Below, in pieces: positions 23,853 to 34,364 of a stretch of DNA of 64,000 bases. Both the position numbers and the translations under genes were made by a program. The notes beneath the pieces were generated by a model that saw only the letters and a program-made list of their open reading frames with translations, was not told the DNA's origin and did no database searches. The DNA is from Pyrenochaeta sp. MPI-SDFR-AT-0127. Taxonomy: Eukaryota; Ascomycota; Dothideomycetes; Pleosporales; Cucurbitariaceae. The stretch covers positions 186,001 through 250,000 of the forward strand of contig JAGTJM010000024.1 of NCBI GenBank assembly GCA_020747015.1, read 5' to 3'. Each line of letters opens with the position of its first letter. The first letter of the stretch is position 1.

Positions 23853-25324
23853 TTAGGCAGTGGAAGTGCGTGTTACCTTCTTGTTGCGGCCATCTGCAGT
23901 ATCGTCCGGTGCAGCGTTGACATCTTCGGTGGTTGCTTCATCAATTAACAGCCCCTCAGCGGCGACTTCGTCGTCCTCTATCCAACCATAGAGCTCATCA
24001 GAGTTGGGCTCATCTCCTGCGTCTTCGTCAATGTCGGCGAAAGCCCTTTTGGGCGGTCTTCTCCCTGTTGCGACCACCGGAGGAGCTGTGATGTCATCCC
24101 CAGCTATGTCCAAATTGCAAAGGCCAGACTGCATCATGTCAGCGGGAGATCACCACACAGGACATTTGCGTGCACGTCAACTACTGTAGGCTCTGCGGGT
24201 AGTAGATTGACTTGCCTCGTCGACTATGAAGGGAACCACGTTCCCTACACCACCTTCATCTGCCAGACCCAGACCATTTGCCTTTACTAGGCCAACGAAC
24301 CGGGCTTTTCGCAATCTATCGGCGTCTGCATTGCCGTTCGCGTTGCCTTGGCGCACCCAGTCCCGGAAGAGAACCAGACGAGTGGAAATGCCGTTCTCCC
24401 ATTCAACCCCCGATAGTGCGGGAACCAGCAGTGCCCTTGATGCGCCTCGAATGCGGGTGATTGTTTGACATGTGAGGAGTAGTGCAATGTCGTGCAGTGC
24501 AGCGAACCTGGTGAAAGTCGAGATCAATTCATTAACAACTGCAAATCTGCGTCCTGCAGCCCAGCGAGATTGGTCTGTTCTGTTCTTGGACATGCGGTCG
24601 TCCGTATAGCGGGGGTATGCATTATCGATCAGGGTTGAGAGGGAATCGACCACGATCAAGCTCGTATTCTTTCGGGGAAATGAAGCGGGCGAGTGTACAA
24701 AGAGCGCCAGGAGATGGGCAAGCGTTGGCACAGCAAAGTAGTCTAACTGGCTGCGCTGCTCATATGGAGATGCTCCAGGCGGATCTCGGCTTGTGGAGAA
24801 GACGGTGTCGAAGCGTTGTTTGACCAAGGGCGCGCAGGCAGCGTCTGCAGCTAATCAGCCTTCATATACAGCAATCACAGTGCGCTAAGCTCCGCCGTTA
24901 GGGCGATTATACATACCAATCCATACAGCACGCTGGCCTTCGCGAATTGCAGAGACTGCGGCCTGAATCCTTCACCCATTTCAGTCTTGGAAGGTCTCTG
25001 GGAAGCTGCAACGCGGGCCACATTTACCCAAAGGCTGTCTTGCCGACTCCTGATGGCCCGAAAACCTCGGTCACCTTCCCGCGTATATACCCACCCGAGA
25101 CATTGTGGCCCGGAAGGCTCGGTGGGGCGAGAATCTTGTCAAGCTGCGAGATGCCAGTCGACACAGTGCGTGCACCGCGGGCATGGAAGTGCTGGAGGGC
25201 TTGCGACGCGGAGACGGTGGGAAGTCTATCTAACACAGCATTAGTATGAGAGACAATGGGCCAGGGAGGACTACCGGTGCATACGTGATGACGGAGAACG
25301 CAGAGGTGCATCGTCGCTGGCCAT
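23853..25324 (-). CDS. RecA/Rad51-family recombinase paralogue, Rad55-like
   Basis: Likely nuclear mediator of homologous recombination. Exons 25324-25275, 25225-25028, 24969-24917, 24844-24216 and 24128-23853 give 401 aa. Seen: VSTGISQLDKIL, the Rad51-paralogue lead-in; Walker A GPSGVGKT at residues 73-80; REGQRAVWIDAACAPLVKQRF across two splices; Walker B SLIVVDSLSTLID; and LLLTCQTITRI. The last 90 residues are an acidic tail (DIDEDAGDEPNSDELYGWIE). There is no N-terminal helix-hairpin-helix, which argues against Rad51/Dmc1 and favours a Rad55/Rad57-type paralogue; I prefer Rad55-like. The fourth intron is GC-AG. Divergent from the MOSC gene. The assignment among paralogues is uncertain. 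Confidence 0.75.
24129..24215 (-). other. GC-AG intron in the Rad55-like gene
   Basis: The donor is GAG|GCAAGT, a strong match to the U1 consensus except for GC. The acceptor is ATGATGCAG with CTGAC about 10 nt upstream. Using it joins ...FIVDE to SGLCNLDIAG in phase 0; reading through reaches a stop within 12 codons. Confidence 0.7.
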
Positions 25325-25789
25325 GGTGTCGCGGGGTGTGCAATTGATCAAGCTTCCACGGAAGAAGTCGGAATTGTCCTAGTCTCGTGATCTGGCGTTG
25401 CTGGGAACCATGACGCGACGCGTTCTTTGCAACGCCTGTGTATTCGTCGGCGTGAGGATGATATTCCTGGCGAAAGGTGACGTTGCTGGTGACTCAAAGT
25501 CGATGCGTTTATGGCACGAAGTCACGCGAGCAGACCAACTGGAATGCATGACTCGCATCTTCCCCGCCTACACATGTCACAACTGCTCTGCAATTGCACA
25601 GCTTTCCACACAAACAATACTTGCAGCACCGTTGAAGAGCCCCTGGACAGATTCACCTTCTTTGTATGTCGTAGCGTGGACGCCTTCGCTTGGCCGACAC
25701 CTTGGCGCTTTTTCACGATAAGAGCCGCCTTTTCGCGAAGGATCCATCGCGGGCAAACTTCGTGCGACAGTGATTCGCAGTGGCCCAAG
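25325..25789. other. Divergent promoter region, Rad55-like / MOSC genes
   Basis: 465 bp head to head. The MOSC reading frame stays open upstream to 25511, but the ATG at 25790 gives a normal family N-terminus. No distinct motif is called. Confidence 0.55.
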
Positions 25790-27276
25790 ATGTCGACAAA
25801 CGTCTTCGACCATTTCTTCACCGTCACGGGCATCAAGGACGCGCTCGCTGATACTCCGACCTACGTCATTCTTGCCACGCTCCTGATTCCCGTATATCCA
25901 GTAGTTGCCGTCATCCTTCTCGCCCTTATACAAGGGGATGGTCGTCTTCCACCTCCAGCTGGATGCCGGAAACTTGGTCTCAAAGGGCGCAGCAACCTCG
26001 AAAACCAGTACTCCAAAGTATACGCCAAAGGAGCTGACCCGACGCCGGCAAAGCCATGGAGTGTGAAGGCGCTCTTCATTTACCCCCTCAAGTCCTGTGC
26101 TCCTGTCGAAGTAGAGGCTAGCGACATTGTTCGTACTGGACTAAAGTACGATCGCCAATTTGCTCTAGGCCAGTATGTCACAAGTTTGCCATCTCTCGAA
26201 GGAAAGGTAACAAGCGAATGGCATTTTCTTACCCAGCGCAAATTTCCACGTCTTGCAAAGGTTGAGACAGAGATCTGGATCCCTGACCCGTCAGCGAAAG
26301 GCTACAATGCAGACGGAGAATGGGTGAAGAACGGAGGTTGTCTCGTAGTCCGCTTTCCCTTCTCTCCAGATACCGACTTCACCCTTGAGGGCCTTAAGAA
26401 TTACGCCACGATCCAAGGAGCTAAACTAGTACGGAAGTCTGAGCCAATGCTGGAATTCAGGGTGCCATTCAATCCAACAAAAGAGAGAATCAAGAGCAAG
26501 GGCTACAAAAATGAAGTTTTACGAATATGGAAGGACAACCCAGTGGCGCTCAATTTGAGCTCAGAGGTCGACCCCGAGATTCTTGAAAAGTTGAGGTATA
26601 CTCTGGGAACCACGAATCCAATAGCTTTGTTTAGAATCGATGCAAACAAGTACCGGGAGGTGCACAAGTGTGCGCCTAAGAAAGAAGACGTCGGTTTTGA
26701 CACAGTGATTGGGATGCAGGACTCGGTACGTTCACATTGCACTCCTTTTTTTCACTTGTCACATGGCAAATCAATCCAACGAAGCACTTGACGCCGATCA
26801 TACTCTGACCACCGCCACAGTACCCAGTCCATGTTATAAATCTTGCCTCGGTGCACCACGTTGCCGATAATCTCCCGGGCAATACCAACAAGAGCGCTCA
26901 TGTGTGGCAAAACTATCACACTCTCCTCGATGCCTTGCGCTTCCGTGCAAATATCTACATCACGGGCCCCCCTGCTTTCCATGAGGATGATTGGACCAAA
27001 GCGACCATTGGCTCGACTGAATATGACTTTTCCTGTCGTACTACCCGCTGCAAGCTGCCAAATGTTGATCCCCAGACGGGCATTGCGGATCGCAACGAAC
27101 CGTCGACTACTCTACGGAAGTATCGTATCATTGACGAAGGCAGCAAAAGTCCCTGCTTAGGCATGCAGGTTACGCCGTTAGGTGAAGGCGAGGTTAAAAT
27201 AGGTGATAATATTGTACTTTTAGAGACCGGAAAGCACTTCTTCTTGGGTGGGGAGGGAAGCAAAGTGGATGGCTAG
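25790..27276 (+). CDS. MOSC-domain protein, mARC-like molybdenum cofactor sulfurase C-terminal family
   Basis: Membrane-anchored molybdenum-cofactor protein related to the mitochondrial amidoxime-reducing component. Exons 25790-26725 and 26821-27276 give 463 aa. A hydrophobic segment at about residues 24-46 is the likely N-terminal anchor. It is followed by a MOSC_N-type beta-barrel (VKALFIYPLKSCAPVEVEA, DRQFAL) and the MOSC domain. TTRCKLPNVDPQTG contains Cys389, which aligns with the cofactor-binding cysteine of mARC (RC...TVDPDTG); KIGDNIVLLE closes the domain. The start at 25790 is preferred over upstream in-frame codons because it places the anchor near the N-terminus. Expected reaction: reduction of N-hydroxylated compounds with cytochrome b5 partners (family knowledge); the substrate here is unknown. 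Confidence 0.88.
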
Positions 27277-27499
27277 AGAGGTACTTCTCGACGTGATAAC
27301 AAGGGGCAAAGCTCTACTAAACTTGGGAGCCATCCAGGCAAGGTCGATACTACACCACTGGCATGTACACTGTCTCTTCAACCGACTGGTTCAGGATTCC
27401 GTGGCGCTTTCACCCACACTTGAGCAAGAACTAGATTGTAATGGAGAGAGATTCCCAAATATACTCCCAAACTTCTGATTCTCTCCCACCGCTTCTCAT

Positions 27500-28455
27500 C
27501 TACTCCTTTCCACCCTTGACGATCACGTCCTCGATCCATTTTTCTACATCGTCTCTCGCACTCAGAATTGGCACATGGTCGCACTTGACTCTCGTGACAT
27601 CGACTTTCCTCCCCTCTCTCTCCGTTCCCTTCCAGCTCTCTTCAATGACATCAATAGCCGTCTGCTGTACCTGTGGCACCACACAGAGATCTTCCTCGCA
27701 GAGAAACCACGAAACAGGGACATCTTTGTAGCCAGGGTGAGTCAGGGTGTCGGCAAATGAGACACTGAATTGAGAGTGTGCATGTTAGTAGACTGAGGCC
27801 GATACTAAAGAATATATTACGAACCTAGCGTGTTTACCGAACCCTTCAGCCTCCACAATGCCGCGCTCAGGGGATAAATTGTTGAACACCATTTTAGCGG
27901 TAGCGGACGGGTCTTCATGTGTCATCCATCCGTCCTTCAGTCTCAATGTCAGCCAACCTATTTCCCTAGTCGGTACTGGGGCAAGGCCGCCTGTCAGAAA
28001 CTCACCTCATCCACACCTATCGGCGGAGCGCCTCCATTGCCTTCCCCAGCCGCGCTAATCACTTGAGCCAGATTTTCCCCAACCTTCGGCACAATAGCAG
28101 TGAGATACGCAATTCGAACTACACCCCCTTTCTTCCCTTGCTGCTCCCTCTCTTTCTTCGTCACACCTTTCAGCGACTCCGTGGCTGGAGTGCCTCCATA
28201 GCTGTGCGCAAATATTACAACATCCTTCCCTTCATCGGCAAGTTTCTCCACAAATTGATTTACAAATTTCGCATCATCGTACATGCTCGGCGAGGGAGTG
28301 CCCTTCTTATAGCCTTTTGGATAGCAGGGCGGATCGAGGGCGTGGACTGTGTACCCTTTTTCTCTCAGAGGAAGAACAATTGGATCGTATTGTTCACTCC
28401 TAGAAAAGGATCCAGGGACTAATACGAGAGTGGGGTGGGTTGTCGAAGTGGACAT
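27500..28455 (-). CDS. Alpha/beta hydrolase (AB_hydrolase-type, cytosolic)
   Basis: Exons 28455-28006, 27934-27825 and 27764-27500 give 274 aa. Seen: the oxyanion-strand motif TLVLVPGSFSRSEQYD; the nucleophile elbow AHSYGG with Ser85; a C-terminal acidic segment LCEEDLCVVP carrying the probable Asp/Glu; and KCDHVPIL with the catalytic His. No signal peptide, so probably cytosolic. The family is broad (esterases, methylesterase-like and peroxidase-like enzymes, often in secondary metabolism); the substrate cannot be inferred. Convergent with the MOSC gene, 223 bp apart. Both introns have CTGAC/CTAAC branch sites. A TATAAATA box lies about 150 bp upstream. Confidence 0.85.
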
Positions 28456-28603
28456 GGTGTTGTACCGAAGTTTGAAGTGTATGACCGGTTTATCAATGGT
28501 TTGGTGGACTTGCCGAGGACGGTCGAAAAACGTCAGTGTTACTGGTCACTGCGCTTTGTAGTACAGAAGAATACTCTGCTCACCAGGGCGTAGTCTTCTA
28601 TTG

Positions 28604-28611
28604 TATTTATA
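28604..28611 (-). promoter_or_regulatory. TATA box of the alpha/beta hydrolase gene
   Basis: TATAAATA on the minus strand, about 150 bp before the ATG at 28455. This is the best TATA match in the window. Confidence 0.45.
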
Positions 28612-28837
28612 CTTCAGTCCTGATCTTGCGCCATGTGGCGGCCTGGGCCCTACACCAAGTCATCTGGTCAAACTTAGCGGATATCTTCAAGCGGGGTTGA
28701 TTCGGACCATTAAGCGTGACAGGTTTGTCTTTATCCTGGCTTATTTGCATTCATGCCATCATTCATCTGATATCGTATGTCGCATTCGACAGCCAACTTC
28801 CTGCCGCGATGGGGCCTGACGATGTTTAATGATCCAT

Positions 28838-28896
28838 TTCTGACATTCTGACATTGAGGAATGTCAGAACTTAGTCAACACTAAGGCGGTTAGTGT
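28838..28896. repeat. Two adjacent short inverted repeats with an internal direct repeat
   Basis: Perfect 10-bp arms TTCTGACATT (28838-28847) and AATGTCAGAA (28860-28869). CTGACATT is also repeated directly at 28840 and 28848. A second hairpin follows: ACACTAA (28878-28884) and TTAGTGT (28890-28896). It could be an operator-like site or the end of a decayed element. Confidence 0.5.
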
Positions 28897-29253
28897 GACC
28901 GCTTGATTGCTGAACAAGGGAAAGAATCCAAGTAAACGATTCTGCCCTAAGATGACTGAGGCACAAAGAATAAAAAACAATGGCTATGTTGTACAAACTT
29001 GCGTTGGGTAGAAGTATGCTGATGGAAAAAGGCACGTAATCCTGGAGATCATAAAGGAAGAAGGCTCTTTCAAGCTTTCATATTGTCGTACCTAAAGACG
29101 GATGTATTAAAGAGATTGAAATATACAAAATTGAGCATAGAGAGACGATATTGCAAGGATGTTTGCCATTGACACGACTCGCGCATCTCTTTCAGCATCA
29201 GCAAGGGCACAGTCACCCTCTATCACCGAGCTATCAAGTCCTTCTATTATTGT

Positions 29254-30419
29254 CTAAGGAGTAGTGGTAATCTTGCCACTATCCAGCTTGGATGCAGTGT
29301 AGGAAGCAGCACACGTAACTTTGTACACGTCGTTGCCATCTTTGTATCCAGTATTTGTTGCATAGCTAGGGTTCCACTCCTGAGTGTATAGTGCGCAATA
29401 GGTACCAAGAGGGACGCCATTCTTTGTGAGAATGTAGCTAGTGAAGAAGTTGCATGGCTTGTATTCTCCCCTAGAGTTGACGAGATTTTTCCTGTCGTAT
29501 TCGGTTTGGGCCTCGCAGGCAGCGCCGCAGAGAGAGGGGTCATGAGGATTCGTATTAAACAGGCGCATACCGTTGTAGGTATCGTAATCACGACCGTTCT
29601 TCTTTATCAGAGGAGCATTAATGGCAGCAGGAAGGTCAGTCGGAGGTTTGAAGTTTTTGACGCTGGGTGCGGGATGGCAGGTATGGCCGACTTTAGAGTA
29701 GCCATTGCTTCCGGTGATGGCGACCTGAAAATTCTGGCGCTTCTGTCCTGCGTTGGTCGCTGAATTTTCTGTGATATGATAACCATAGATGGAGCATTTG
29801 ACGTTGGTAATGGGAGATGGGTTGGGGCATGCTGCAGCGGGCTCTCTTTTTGGATCACGCTCGTAGTATATGTTGAAACCAAGACAATACTTCTCCTTAT
29901 CACAGAACTTGGCACATTCATTGACATCGTATTTGCCACTGTCAATGTTCTTGTAGGTGAGATGCCCAATCTGCTCCGTTGCAGCCAGCTTGTCGGTGAA
30001 TACCTTCTTGTATCCTGTTGGAGTGCTGACGGCTCGAGCATTCTTCCTCAGTTGACCGTTAACATTGGTATATGCGCCGACTGAACCATCACCAGGAACG
30101 GGACCCACACTTTTCGAGTAATCAGCTCCGCAAGTCTTTTCAATGATTTTCGCAATACCCACCCTCCAGGTTGAACGTCACAGGCTGCCCTCTTCAATTT
30201 CTTAGTCTCTACGCCGGAAGTAGCAATGGCCTTAGCAACTGCAATTACTGCTGCAACAGGGTCGTAAGAGACGGGCAGAACAGCAGTATCCTCTATCTTA
30301 GGGCCAAGAATGGTAGGAGTGGGAACTGCCAAAGCCGCCTCGATGTTGATGGTCTGTGGATTAGGAACGGCAACGGCAATGCCGCAAAGAGCGAATGCAG
30401 CAATGCGGATGCCGCGCAT
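29254..30419 (-). CDS. Secreted Apple/PAN-like cysteine-rich protein
   Basis: Exons 30419-30163 and 30109-29254 give 370 aa. Signal peptide MRGIRIAAFALCGIAVAVP, then a short pro-like region. The core has the fungal pattern GHLTYKNIDSGKYDVNECAKFC...CLGFNIYYERDPKREPAAAC..., followed by KCSIYGY and the repeated FQVAITGSNGYSKVGHTC. A second cysteine-rich half follows (CGAACEAQTEYDRKNLV...PCNFFTSYIL...YCALYTQEWN). What looks like a frameshift near 30160 is explained by a 53-nt intron (GTGGGT...AAAAG) that restores QPGGVGPVPGDG. PAN/Apple-like modules usually bind carbohydrate or protein; the ligand is unknown. Extracellular, possibly wall-associated. Confidence 0.8.
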
Positions 30420-30520
30420 GTTGATGGTAAAAAACGAAAAAGATCGAAAATAGGATTATCTTGAATAAGAATGCACAAGTGTGAGCCTGTAGTTGATGAA
30501 CAGCAAGTGAAAGGAATGCT

Positions 30521-30529
30521 ATTCTTATA
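30521..30529 (-). promoter_or_regulatory. TATA-like box of the Apple/PAN-like gene
   Basis: TATAAGAAT on the minus strand about 105 bp upstream of the ATG at 30419. Confidence 0.35.
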
Positions 30530-31672
30530 CCAACGTTGAGGATTATCCCAAAGTCATGAGAAGCCACAGATCTGGTGACGTACTGCATTGGACATGAAAA
30601 TTTGCATTAACCATATTGGACGCGCGCACTTGACGATACCTGGTAGATGAATCGACAGCGCCATCAACAAGGTATGAATCTGAAGTCAATTGGTTCGTAG
30701 CGCAGAACTGGCGTGGGGCATGGTTGATGGCGAACCACGGTACTTTGGTTGTGCCCTCAAATAGTCCTTGTCCTTCATGTGCTTCAATAGAAAAACTGCT
30801 GTTCTGGGCCAAACAGCCTCTCAGCCTCAATAGTAACTCGATGATCGACGATCGCTGAACCCTTGTCGAATCCTCATCGGTTCTCTCAAGAAGCCTGTTT
30901 CGGCACCATATGGTCAGACTCCAATGCTTAACTAAAGATTGACCCATGGAACTAATTACGTACGGGACTTCTCCGAGAGTCGAGATTCTCTGACCCCGCT
31001 TCAGCCCAGAGTAATATCAGCCTTCCAGATTTGTTTGTATTACTCATATAACATTAAGTTTGACTGTTTCGGCAATAAACAAATCGAAAGCTCCCAAAGA
31101 ATTAATTCAAATGCTCCGAATTGATGTATTTGATGAATTTATTCAAACACATCTCACGATCGGACTTGCTATGCCAGCCTTGTACATGTGCAAGCTGCAA
31201 CCTTACTCAATCTCTTAGTGCACGGGTGGCTACTAAGCGTGCCACCCTGTGTACTGGCACATGGAGCATCTAATTCTCATAATTATCTAGCTAGCCTCTA
31301 TCTATTAGAGAAACTAGATGATGTAATCTACCCCTAGACAGGTCTATCTATTCTCCAACTCGAGTGATAATAATTCCTACCTTGGCTTACTAAAGACTAC
31401 TTTTCGTACTTAAGCGAAATATCCATATTAGGGAGGTATAACTATAACTATTACGGAATATTTTACTAGTCTATACTACTATATAAGAGAATAGGTAATA
31501 ACAAAGAACATAGTACTTATAGGATAGACTTATTCCATCTTGTTTATCTTCAATATAGGTAGAGTACTAGAGGATAGTATAGAACAGTCGCAAAAGTACC
31601 TAACATATCACCTATCGATATGAAAAATAAAACACTAGACTATATCTATAACACGAAGGTTTTTAGACACTA

Positions 31673-32060
31673 GTGACTCTATTATCCCTAATGGCTCTTG
31701 CGTCGCTGCTTAATCTGAGTAAGCAGAGCACTTGCAATACGACCAGTACAAAGTATCATGAGAAGCTTATACAGAAGCTTACTAACAATACCAAATATTT
31801 CCTACTTGATAGGCCTTCAATTAGGAGTAAGCTCAACTCCCAAAGATCTACAACAAGGCCAAGACTGAACGAAAGACGAATTATAAATTTCTTGAGAAGG
31901 TGGAGATAATAAGCTACGAGGACATTGAAGCAGCAAGAGCAAAGCGTTCTATGCAGGAGGCGAACAAAGGCGGAATAAGTGAAATGTGGTCGGCCGGAGC
32001 GCATTGTGGTAAAAGGAAAGTAAGGAGCGCAAATGTGCTACGCAAGAGGCATAGGCGGAG
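31673..32060 (+). mobile_element. Degraded DNA-transposon relic (Fot1/pogo-like transposase C-terminus)
   Basis: Within a stop-riddled, AT-rich region, one frame reads KIYNKAKTERKTNYKFLEKV and then EIISYEDIEAARAKRSMQEA, followed by NKGG. This resembles the basic C-terminal tail seen on many fungal Tc1/mariner-pogo transposases. Upstream frames are broken by stops and frameshifts, and no intact catalytic domain is visible. I did not find terminal repeats I trust. A dead copy is the most likely reading. Confidence 0.4.
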
Positions 32061-33362
32061 GTGCCGCTCGCGCATAAACTACTTTAGTAAAATTAGTAAA
32101 GTAAAATTTTTGATTTTTATGAATAGTCTCAGAGAGGAAATATATGTAAATACCCAAGTTTTGAACTCAAGAAAGCCGTCTTGCTGAAGCAAACTTCTCG
32201 CCCAATACCAACCCTTACCTAAAACAGAATTCCACTGCACTAGTGCACCAACTTACGGCCTGATATGGTGGCTACTCAGGACTTGCATCTGTAGGCGCTT
32301 TTGAGGCTATGGCGAATGAGTTGGTGTATTGGCTAAACGAGAAGGCAGTTGTTCGACTTACAACCACATTTTTATTCCTGTCGAAGGACTGTAAAGTGTG
32401 ACAAAGATTTTTGTACCTGAGCTGCAGCTTCTAATTATCCTTAGAAGGGACTACAACGAGACGACATTGCGAGAGCATCTCGGCTTGCCATGGCTGCCAA
32501 ACTGCCAAACCGCTTCTTCGAACCTGCTAGAACGGAAACCATCCTGTGAGAAGACCTTGTCGCTCTCCTGGGCGTCGTACGACTCACCCTAACCGGAAGC
32601 CGTGGCTGTCCAGGTCATTTCCATAAGAAGTATCGGTTACTCTGTGGATCCCACCTTCTTTTCCTTTTCAAGGCTAGTTTCAATCACGAAAATCCCAATT
32701 AGCTGAGACGACGCAAGCCACATACATCTGTCCACATTTCGGATGTATCAAGACACGCAATTCTCCACATTTTGGTTGCGGATGAGCTGAAAGTCGTTCT
32801 AGGCTACCGGGCCTAGATGCTCAGAACTTAGCGATGCGATGAACACTAGGCTCGCGCCCATCATGGTTCAGGGCATGAATAGTGGGCATGGTCAGAGCGT
32901 ACAGGGTTGTTGCGGGATGTGGCGGTTCGTATTTGCAAGGAAGCTAAACTAGGTTAAGACGAACAGCTGTTATTGCTCACCATTTTTAGTCTGTTCTACG
33001 ACTATTCTAGCTTAATTACTAGGGTTTAGAGCTTAGTTTTGAGTTACAGCTACTTTGAATTCCCCAAAGCATTTGAGCTGCAACACCCTTGTCCGCCCTG
33101 ACCATGCCGCGTACTCAAGCCATGTACAATAGTACATCGCTCAGGTTCACTCTATTGTGGCGTAAGCGTATCGCTTTGGCCGAATGCACGTTCTGGTCAC
33201 GAATGCACTGTTCAATGCTCGAGAGAGCACGCGGCCAGGCTGCTATAAGAATAGGGCAGCAGCTTCTGATTGAAGTTTGTGTACAATCAATACCTGCAAA
33301 CCTAAAGTCTTCTTGAATTATCTTGCCAACCTTGTCATTGCTCAGTTGTCGCTTGCACAAAT

Positions 33363-34364
33363 ATGTCTGCAGAACTCGGCCACCTCATCCTGGTCCCAGC
33401 AGAGTTTCTCGGTGGCTCTAGCACCTCTCAATGCACTGTGCGATGGGCACAGATGCTGAAGCAACAAGAGGAAACCTACATTGTATGCCCGTTCCACAAT
33501 TTGAGCAAACGTAAGTCTATTCCATACATCCGGCAGAGTTAATGCACATCTCAAGCTAATACGAACGGAACAGGCGGCCCGCAAGGGTTGCTGTTTGTTC
33601 AAGCCAGTAAAGTCGACGAGCTCAAAGGTAAGAAGATTACTGGCCGGCCTGACGTGAGTCTTCGTGTCACCAAAGACTTCTTGTACGGTGGGCCGAAGGA
33701 CCAGAGCCGTAGATTCCTGATTTATCATGACAAGGCCAAAAAGATGTTCCAGGTAAGTTCTCACGTGTATGAACCGAAAATTGCTTTGTGGGCACAGTTA
33801 ACAGTTTGACAGCACAGATTCCTCATGAGCATCACTGACAGTGACATGCTCAACCGCGCCAACTCCCTCGGCTTCTCGGCTGATAAATGTCCTCAGGACT
33901 ACGCGTCTGAATTCAAAGGCAAAGAGCAAGGTACTGATCAAGGTGCGTACATCTGCTAATCAATATTTAGCCACCACTTGGTAATCTTTTGACTGACCAG
34001 ATGAGCTGCAGATACCCCTCCGCTCAATCGTCTGAAGACTGGAGAAAAGCTTGCTAAACAAGAGTCCTTGTATTCACCTGATTGGCGGTACCGTGTCACG
34101 CTCCAGAGCGATGGCAATTTTGTATTGTACGACTCAAACGGCGCAATCTGGCACTCCAATACATACTATGCCAAAGATGCCACCCACGTTATCATACAGC
34201 CCGATGGAAACTTGGTCTTGTACCGGGCATCGGGGGATGATCAAACTCCATGGAGTTCGGGAACAAGTGGCAACCATGTTGCACCAGAGGTTACCTTGGA
34301 GAATGACGGACGGCTTCGCATCTTAGCGGGTGGAAAGGAAATCTGGTCGGTCGGGAAACAGTGA
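33363..34364 (+). CDS. B-lectin (bulb-type mannose-binding lectin) domain protein with novel N-terminal region
   Basis: Exons 33363-33510, 33574-33752, 33813-33942 and 34012-34364 give 269 aa. The C-terminal 110 residues hold the beta-prism lectin repeats LQSDGNFVLYD, IQPDGNLVLYR and the weaker LENDGRLRIL. The first two keep the QxDxNxVxY mannose-binding pattern (NFVLY and NLVLY); the third has lost it. The first 150 residues (MSAELGHLILVPAEFLGG..., LRVTKDFLYGGPKDQSRRFL) match nothing I recognise. There is no signal peptide, so a cytosolic or non-classically released lectin is likely. It lies between AT-rich, transposon-bearing blocks and may be an accessory gene. Possible roles (inference): defence against fungivores or self/non-self recognition. 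Confidence 0.82.

Larger units (their letters stand above)
28456..29253. other. Intergenic, hydrolase promoter to Apple-like gene 3' end
   Basis: 800 bp without an open frame of interest. It holds the hydrolase TATA box and a pair of small inverted repeats near 28838-28896. The part from 29000 to 29250 is probably the 3' UTR of the minus-strand secreted protein gene. Confidence 0.55.
30420..33362. other. Gene-free, partly AT-rich accessory block
   Basis: 2.9 kb. The part from about 31270 to 31660 is strongly TA-rich with many short TA/CTA motifs and stop codons in all frames, typical of RIP-mutated repeats in fungi. A transposase relic lies at about 31673-32060. The right end (32400-33360) has normal composition but no supportable gene before the B-lectin start. 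Confidence 0.6.

Noticed and set aside
25511..25789. Upstream extension of the MOSC reading frame
   Set aside because: It would add 93 unrelated residues before the membrane anchor and invade the divergent promoter.
30130..30180. Apparent frameshift in the Apple/PAN-like gene
   Set aside because: A 53-nt GT-AG intron with a CTGAT branch restores the family sequence QPGGVGPVP.
31210..32260. Possible terminal repeats (TAGTGCAC strings) of the transposase relic
   Set aside because: The two strings are in the same orientation and match over only a few bases, so they are not a credible inverted pair.
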